This document shows positions 59,800 to 64,000 of a stretch of 64,000 nucleotides of DNA, piece after piece; position 1 is the stretch's first letter, and every line of letters starts with the position of its first letter. The notes beneath the pieces were generated by a model. The model ran no database searches. It was not told the DNA's origin and worked only from the letters and a program-made list of their open reading frames with translations. The translations under genes were made by a program, and so were the position numbers. Source of the stretch: Afipia sp. OHSU_II-C1 (GTDB lineage: Bacteria > Pseudomonadota > Alphaproteobacteria > Rhizobiales > Xanthobacteraceae). Location: assembly GCF_000497575.1 (NCBI RefSeq), contig NZ_APJI01000013.1:248001-312000 (forward strand), given 5' to 3'.

Positions 59800-60125
59800 A
59801 CAAGATGAAAGTGGAGGCTTCTGTTGCCAGGTGCCTCCGAACCCCGCCTAGAGGGGCTTAATCCCCTAGGACTTTAGACTTGGTTTTTCAAACTGCGTTA
59901 CGCAGCCTGAGCAACCGGAGCATAGTTGTCGTTTGCAACTATTGCATAGCCCGATAACGGCGGAACCATACCGAGAAAAAGCGAGCCCTTTACGCCCTCG
60001 TCGATCCTGTTTCGCCCCCGCCAAAACCCGCCCTTTCAGGCCGGGAAATCCGGGCTTTGGTGGAGGCGCCGGGTGCTGCCCCCGGGTCCGAATGGTTTAT
60101 TACGACGGCCATTTATTTCCATAGC
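59800..60125 (-). ncRNA. ssrA: tmRNA, circularly permuted two-piece form
   Basis: tmRNA rescues stalled ribosomes and adds a degradation tag. On the minus strand the acceptor piece comes first: T-stem CCGGG-GGCAGCA-CCCGG then CGCCTCC-A-CCA, ending at 60058. The coding piece starts at 60019 with GGGGGCGAAACAGGATCGAC. Its GGGGGCG pairs with CGCCTCC (one G-U), which closes the acceptor stem between the two pieces. The tag frame at 59898-59936 encodes ANDNYAPVAQAA-stop. Outer limits are approximate. The segment between 60057 and 60020 is removed in known permuted tmRNAs. Confidence 0.93.
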
Positions 60126-60317
60126 CGGCGAACCGGCACCCTCAATATAGGGGGCAAACCCCGACGACAAAAGGCCCCTGTTCTGCTTTCGCGAAGAGGC
60201 CAGCGGGACGGCATCACGCGGCGTGAGGTTTGCGTTCGTCCCCGATACGCGCCCAGCGCATGCGCCCAGCACCGGAATAGCGTTTGGCCGCCACCAGCGG
60301 CCATTCTAAATCGGGCC

Positions 60318-60920
60318 ATGTCTCAAGACACCGCTTCCGCGATTCCCCAATCTCCTGATGCATTGACGCCTGAGCGTCCGGGGCTGCTCGAACTGTTCGT
60401 TGCGTTCGCGAAGATGTCACTGGCCGGCTTTGGCGGAGTCCTCGTGTGGGCGCGGCGCGCCATCGTCGACCAGCACCGCTGGATGACGCCTGACGAATTC
60501 AATGAAGCCTTCGCGCTGTGCCATTTCCTGCCGGGCCCGAACATCGTCAATCTGTCCGTGGTGTTCGGCGCGCGCTTTCGCGGCATTCCGGGGAGCATCG
60601 CCGCATTTCTCGGGCTGGTCGGCCCGCCGGTGGTGATCGTGACGGTCCTCGCCGCGATCTACGCGCGCTATGGAGAGATTCCTGCGCTGCAACGCACACT
60701 GACAGGTGTGTCGTGTGCTGCGGTCGGACTGTTCCTCGCGGTCATCCTGCGCATGATGATGCCGCTTTTGAAGAAGCGCGATCCTGTTGCTCTTGCGTTG
60801 CTTGCCGCCGTGTTCATTGCCATCGGATTGTTGCGGCTGCCGCTGGTGGCGGTTCTGCTCACGGCGATCCCGCTCAGCATCGTTGTGACCTTCCTGATGA
60901 GAAGGAGGGCCGCGTCGTGA
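60318..60920 (+). CDS. chrA: chromate transporter, N-terminal half protein (ChrA pair)
   Basis: The 200-residue CHR-family membrane protein has the motif LFVAFAKMSLAGFGGVLVWARRAIVD and the conserved CHFLPGPNIVNLSVVFGARFRGIPG. About six hydrophobic segments are present. CHR proteins export chromate, probably against sulfate or protons. Here the usual single 400-residue protein is split in two short genes (short-chain CHR pair). The ATG at 60318 begins the conserved part; the open frame further upstream crosses the tmRNA gene. It overlaps the second half (GTGA). Confidence 0.88.
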   Translation: MSQDTASAIPQSPDALTPERPGLLELFVAFAKMSLAGFGGVLVWARRAIVDQHRWMTPDEFNEAFALCHFLPGPNIVNLSVVFGARFRGIPGSIAAFLGLVGPPVVIVTVLAAIYARYGEIPALQRTLTGVSCAAVGLFLAVILRMMMPLLKKRDPVALALLAAVFIAIGLLRLPLVAVLLTAIPLSIVVTFLMRRRAAS

Positions 60921-61450
60921 ATTCGCCCGCGGGAACGCTTCTGACGCTGGCATGGACATTCGGCCTGATGTCGCTGCTTGCGATCGGCGGTGCCAATTCC
61001 ACCATTCCGGAAATGCATCGGGTCGCTGTCGATGTGCAGCACTGGCTGTCGAACGCGCAGTTCGCAGACATGTTCGCAATCGCGCAATTGTCGCCGGGGC
61101 CGAATGTGCTGATCGTGACGCTGATCGGCTATCATGTGGCTGGCATTGCGGGCGCGCTGGTCGCGACATTCGCCATGTGCGGTCCGTCCGCGGTGTTTGC
61201 CTATTTCGTCAGCAATATGCTGAGGCGATCGAGCCAGTCCATCTGGCCCGCGATCCTTCAGGCGGCGCTGGTTCCGATATCGATCGGCCTGATGTGCGCC
61301 AGCGGGCTCATTCTGGCACTCACGACCGGTGGTACATGGGTTGCGGCGTGCGTTATCGTTGGCGCTGCAGCGCTTGCATTGGTGACCCGGCTCAACCCGC
61401 TGTGGATGTTGCTTGTGGGCGGGATTCTCGGTTTTGCTGGCATCGTCTGA
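60917..61450 (+). CDS. chromate transporter, C-terminal half protein (ChrA pair)
   Basis: This 177-residue partner carries LAWTFGLMSLLAIGGANSTIPEMHR and AIAQLSPGPNVLIVTLIGYHVAG, the second copy of the CHR repeat. It starts with GTG at 60917, overlapping the TGA of the first half, with GGAGG upstream. In paired systems both halves are needed and sit with opposite topology. The ending LNPLWMLLVGGILGFAGIV is typical. Confidence 0.87.
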   Translation: MNSPAGTLLTLAWTFGLMSLLAIGGANSTIPEMHRVAVDVQHWLSNAQFADMFAIAQLSPGPNVLIVTLIGYHVAGIAGALVATFAMCGPSAVFAYFVSNMLRRSSQSIWPAILQAALVPISIGLMCASGLILALTTGGTWVAACVIVGAAALALVTRLNPLWMLLVGGILGFAGIV

Positions 61451-61540
61451 CGAAAATCGATAAGCAAAGAGTGCGGGGGGACAGCCTGCGCCACAAGAAT
61501 AGACCGGGCTCAAGCCCGTGATTCAAGGGGGATGACGAGT

Positions 61541-62035
61541 ATGAGTGACGCGCCGGAGAGCGCAGCGGGCAAGGCCGCGCGAGGACTTATCAAGGGCCCA
61601 CAGGATTTTTACGGCGGTCTGGCGCTGATGGCGATTGCGTTGTTCGCCCTGTGGGCGTCCAGCGATCTTCAGGGCATGCGGGGCTTTTCGTTCGGGCCGG
61701 GCACGGCGCCGCGGATGTTCGCCTACCTGCTGCTGGCGCTCGGCGCCGGCGTTGCGCTGACCGGGTTTCTGATGGAGGGCCCGCCGCTGCAACGCTACGG
61801 CATTCGCGGCCCGGTGTTCGTGACGCTGTCGATCCTCGCGTTCGCGGTTGCGATCCGTCCCCTCGGCCTGATCGTCTCATCGTTCGTGAGCTTCCTGATC
61901 GCCGCGATGGGAAGCGACGAGACCAAGTGGACGGAAGCCGTCATCGTCGGAATCTTCCTGACGATCGGGTGTGCGCTGCTGTTCCCGTATGCGCTCGGGC
62001 TTCCGCTCGATCTCTTCCCACGCATTCTGCGCTGA
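61541..62035 (+). CDS. tctB: tripartite tricarboxylate transporter small subunit TctB
   Basis: TctB is the small membrane subunit of the TTT family of solute-binding-protein-dependent secondary transporters. The 164-residue protein has four hydrophobic helices (for example FYGGLALMAIALFALWASSDL and VFVTLSILAFAVAIRPLGLIV) and the PRMFAYLLLALGAGVAL segment. ATG 61541 follows GGGGGATG at a good distance; an ATG at 61532 would add three residues. It is followed seven nt later by tctA. The substrate cannot be named; many are organic di- or tricarboxylates. Confidence 0.85.
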   Translation: MSDAPESAAGKAARGLIKGPQDFYGGLALMAIALFALWASSDLQGMRGFSFGPGTAPRMFAYLLLALGAGVALTGFLMEGPPLQRYGIRGPVFVTLSILAFAVAIRPLGLIVSSFVSFLIAAMGSDETKWTEAVIVGIFLTIGCALLFPYALGLPLDLFPRILR

Positions 62036-62042
62036 GGCCGTC

Positions 62043-63557
62043 ATGGATATTTTTGCAAATCTCGCGCTCGGCTTCAGCGTCGCGTTCTCGCCTGTCAATC
62101 TCGGTCTCTGCCTGATCGGCGCGCTGGTCGGCACGCTGGTCGGCGTGCTGCCCGGCATCGGCACCATTGCGACGGTGGCGATGCTGCTGCCGATCACGTT
62201 CGGCCTGCCGCCGGTCGGCGCGCTGATCATGCTTGCCGGCATCTATTACGGGGCACAGTACGGCGGCTCCACCACCTCGATCCTGGTGAATATTCCCGGC
62301 GAGGCCGGCTCGGTGGTCACCGCGCTCGACGGCTTCCAGATGGCCAAGCAGGGCCGCGCTGGCCCGGCACTGGCGATCGCCGCCATCGGCTCTTTCTTCG
62401 CCGGTTGCGTCGCGACGGTCCTCATTGCGCTTCTCGGCGCGCCGCTGACCAAGCTCGCGCTGGCGTTCGGCCCCGCCGAGTACTTCTCGCTGATGGTGCT
62501 CGGCCTGATCTTCGCCGTGGTGCTGGCGAAGGGCTCGGTGCTCAAGGCCATCGCGATGATCGCCTTCGGCGTGCTGCTGTCGATGGTCGGCTCCGACATC
62601 GAGACCGGCGCCTCGCGCATGTCGTTCAACATTCCCGAGCTCGCCGACGGTCTCGGGTTCGCCACCGTGGCGATGGGCCTGTTCGGCTTTGCCGAGATCA
62701 TCCGCAACCTCGATCCCGGCGCGTCGATGGAACGCAGCCTGGTGCAGCAGAAGATTACCGGCCTGATGCCGACGAAGAAGGACCTGAAGGACTCCATCCC
62801 CGCGGTACTGCGCGGCACGGTGCTGGGTTCGATCCTCGGCATCCTGCCGGGCGGCGGCGCGGTGATCGCGTCGTTCGCCGCCTACACCTTCGAGAAGAAG
62901 ATCTCCAAGCAGCCGCAGCGCTTCGGCCGTGGCGCCATCGAGGGTGTCGCTGCTCCCGAAGCCGCCAACAACGCTGCGGCGCAGACCTCGTTCATTCCGC
63001 TGTTGACGCTCGGCATTCCGCCCAACGCGGTGATGGCGCTGATGGTCGGCGCGATGACCATTCACGGCATCGTTCCCGGTCCTCAGGTGATGCAGAAGCA
63101 ACCCGAACTGGTCTGGGGCATGATTGCCTCGATGTGGATCGGCAACCTGATGCTGCTGGTCATCAACCTGCCGCTGGTCGGCATCTGGGTGCGCCTGCTG
63201 CGGGTGCCTTACCGGCTGCTGTTCCCGTGCATCGTGATCTTCTGCGCGATCGGCATCTACTCGGTGAACAATGCGCCGATGGACGTGGTGCTGACGGCGG
63301 CCTTCGGCCTCGTCGGCTACTGGCTGGTGAAGCACGACTTCGAGCCGGCCCCGATGCTGCTCGGCATGGTGCTCGGCCCGCTGATGGAGGAGAACCTGCG
63401 CCGTGCGCTGCTGATCTCGCGCGGCGACTGGTCGGTGTTCCTGACCCGCCCGCTCTCCGCCACCCTGATGGCCGTCGCAGCATTCCTGCTGATCCTCTCG
63501 CTGCTTCCTGCACTGCGCAAAAAACGCGATGAGGTCTTCGTCGAGTCCGAGAACTGA
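62043..63557 (+). CDS. tctA: tripartite tricarboxylate transporter large subunit TctA
   Basis: TctA is the main channel-forming subunit. The 504-residue protein has about twelve helices. Hallmarks are [43 protein letters not shown] (substrate region), [15 protein letters not shown], and [20 protein letters not shown]. The gene begins [11 protein letters not shown] at 62043; the reading frame is open further upstream inside tctB. The downstream binding-protein gene completes the operon. Confidence 0.93.
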   Translation: MDIFANLALGFSVAFSPVNLGLCLIGALVGTLVGVLPGIGTIATVAMLLPITFGLPPVGALIMLAGIYYGAQYGGSTTSILVNIPGEAGSVVTALDGFQMAKQGRAGPALAIAAIGSFFAGCVATVLIALLGAPLTKLALAFGPAEYFSLMVLGLIFAVVLAKGSVLKAIAMIAFGVLLSMVGSDIETGASRMSFNIPELADGLGFATVAMGLFGFAEIIRNLDPGASMERSLVQQKITGLMPTKKDLKDSIPAVLRGTVLGSILGILPGGGAVIASFAAYTFEKKISKQPQRFGRGAIEGVAAPEAANNAAAQTSFIPLLTLGIPPNAVMALMVGAMTIHGIVPGPQVMQKQPELVWGMIASMWIGNLMLLVINLPLVGIWVRLLRVPYRLLFPCIVIFCAIGIYSVNNAPMDVVLTAAFGLVGYWLVKHDFEPAPMLLGMVLGPLMEENLRRALLISRGDWSVFLTRPLSATLMAVAAFLLILSLLPALRKKRDEVFVESEN

Positions 63558-63562
63558 GAACA

Positions 63563-63587
63563 GGAGGTGCGGCGTTGCGCCGCGCCT
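63563..63587 (+). terminator. hairpin between tctA and the binding-protein gene
   Basis: GAGGTGCGGCG (63563-63573) pairs with CGCCGCGCCTC (63577-63587; one G-U) around TTG, followed by TTTGCCTCTTCT. It could partly end transcription or protect the tctBA mRNA, allowing different levels of the binding protein. Confidence 0.5.
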
Positions 63588-63694
63588 CTTTGCCTCTTCT
63601 AGGTATCAAGTTGAATGGACTCATCCAGCCCGGTGATGCTGAGACTGCGGGCAGGACGCATCTATCCATAATCAATAACATTCGGGAGAACGTT

Positions 63695-64000
63695 ATGAAT
63701 TTGCTTAAACGTATGCTCGCGACGTGCGGGTTCTCGGCACTGGCTGCGGCCGGCCTGGCTGCTGCGCCCGCGCAGGCGCAGGACTATCCGACGCGCAACA
63801 TCACGATGATCGTTCCGTTCGCGGCCGGTGGTCCGACCGACGTCATCGCCCGCATCGTGACCGGCCATATGCAGCAGACGCTCGGCCAGTCGATCATCAT
63901 CGAAAACGTGGTTGGCGCCGGCGGCACCACCGCATCGACGCGCGCCTCGAAGGCCGCGCCGGACGGCTACACGCTCATCACCGGCCACATGGGCACGCAC
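63695..64000 (+). CDS. TctC/Bug-family solute-binding protein, N-terminal part
   Basis: The first 102 codons of a periplasmic binding protein are present; the gene runs off the right edge. The signal peptide is MNLLKRMLATCGFSALAAAG through APAQAQ, with cleavage near residue 29. The mature part begins DYPTRNITMIVPFAAGGPTD and shows ENVVGAGGTTAS, both standard for the Bug (TctC) family. GGGAGAA precedes the ATG. It should deliver the substrate to TctAB. Confidence 0.92.
   Translation, partial: MNLLKRMLATCGFSALAAAGLAAAPAQAQDYPTRNITMIVPFAAGGPTDVIARIVTGHMQQTLGQSIIIENVVGAGGTTASTRASKAAPDGYTLITGHMGTH

Noticed and set aside
60057-60317. Upstream extension of the first chromate transporter gene
   Set aside because: It overlaps the acceptor piece of tmRNA and adds no conserved residues.
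61941-63335. Minus-strand frame of 464 codons at the tct locus
   Set aside because: It is antisense to tctB and tctA and rich in His, Arg, Asp and Gln without domain signals.

Overview
The window is GC-rich chromosomal DNA of an alphaproteobacterium, most likely of the Bradyrhizobium/Rhodopseudomonas/Afipia group (Nitrobacteraceae). The evidence is the gene order of the division and cell-wall cluster, a circularly permuted two-piece tmRNA with tag ANDNYAPVAQAA next to sspB, CtrA-like TTAA-N7-TTAA sites, a GGAAC-N17-TGTT EcfG-type promoter, and several palindromic repeat families that I recall from bradyrhizobial genomes. The assignment rests on recognition, not on a database search.

Layout. 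Positions 1-1300 hold the 5' part of a membrane diguanylate cyclase and the RNase P RNA, both on the minus strand. Positions 1440-3070 hold a YCII/DGPF protein and its ECF42-type sigma factor behind an ECF-like promoter. A peptidoglycan amidase (3078-3851, minus) is followed by the large dcw cluster on the plus strand: rsmH, ftsL, ftsI, murE, murF, mraY, murD, ftsW, murG (4386-15569), then murC, murB (19041-21372), ddl, ftsQ, ftsA, ftsZ (22283-27326), and lpxC, bamD, recN, ligA (27690-33750). The cluster is broken twice: by an alpha/beta hydrolase, LysR and MFS group (15749-18897), and by a minus-strand DUF4239 membrane protein (21378-22151). mraZ is not present upstream of rsmH.

Positions 33917-52435 are mixed genes: a Bcr/CflA-type MFS exporter, an Xaa-Pro aminopeptidase, a small stress-type protein, a PrmA-like methyltransferase, a PYROXD2/CrtI-like oxidoreductase, a spermidine-synthase-like membrane fusion, an L,D-transpeptidase, two glycine-zipper proteins, an ABC exporter pair, a UvrD-type helicase carrying an in-frame palindromic element, a DUF1328 peptide, a thioesterase, a GlcD-like FAD oxidase followed by a gene remnant, and a cyclopropane-fatty-acid-synthase-like methyltransferase. 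Positions 52540-56211 encode a very large AsmA-family protein.

Positions 56236-60125 (minus) form a conserved block: tmRNA, sspB, fumC, DUF4169 and two ribbon-helix-helix proteins. The last part (60318-64000, plus) has a split chromate transporter pair and a tripartite tricarboxylate transporter operon (tctB, tctA, start of the binding protein).

The main theme is envelope growth and division: lipid II synthesis, the divisome, lipid A commitment (LpxC), outer-membrane assembly (BamD, AsmA-like) and peptidoglycan modification (amidase, L,D-transpeptidase). The most notable unexplained signals are a DnaA-box plus CtrA-like cluster at 38497-38586, the repeat inserted in-frame in the helicase gene, and two strong stem-loops in the murD-ftsW gap. 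I saw no phage, integrase, transposase, CRISPR, rRNA or tRNA.
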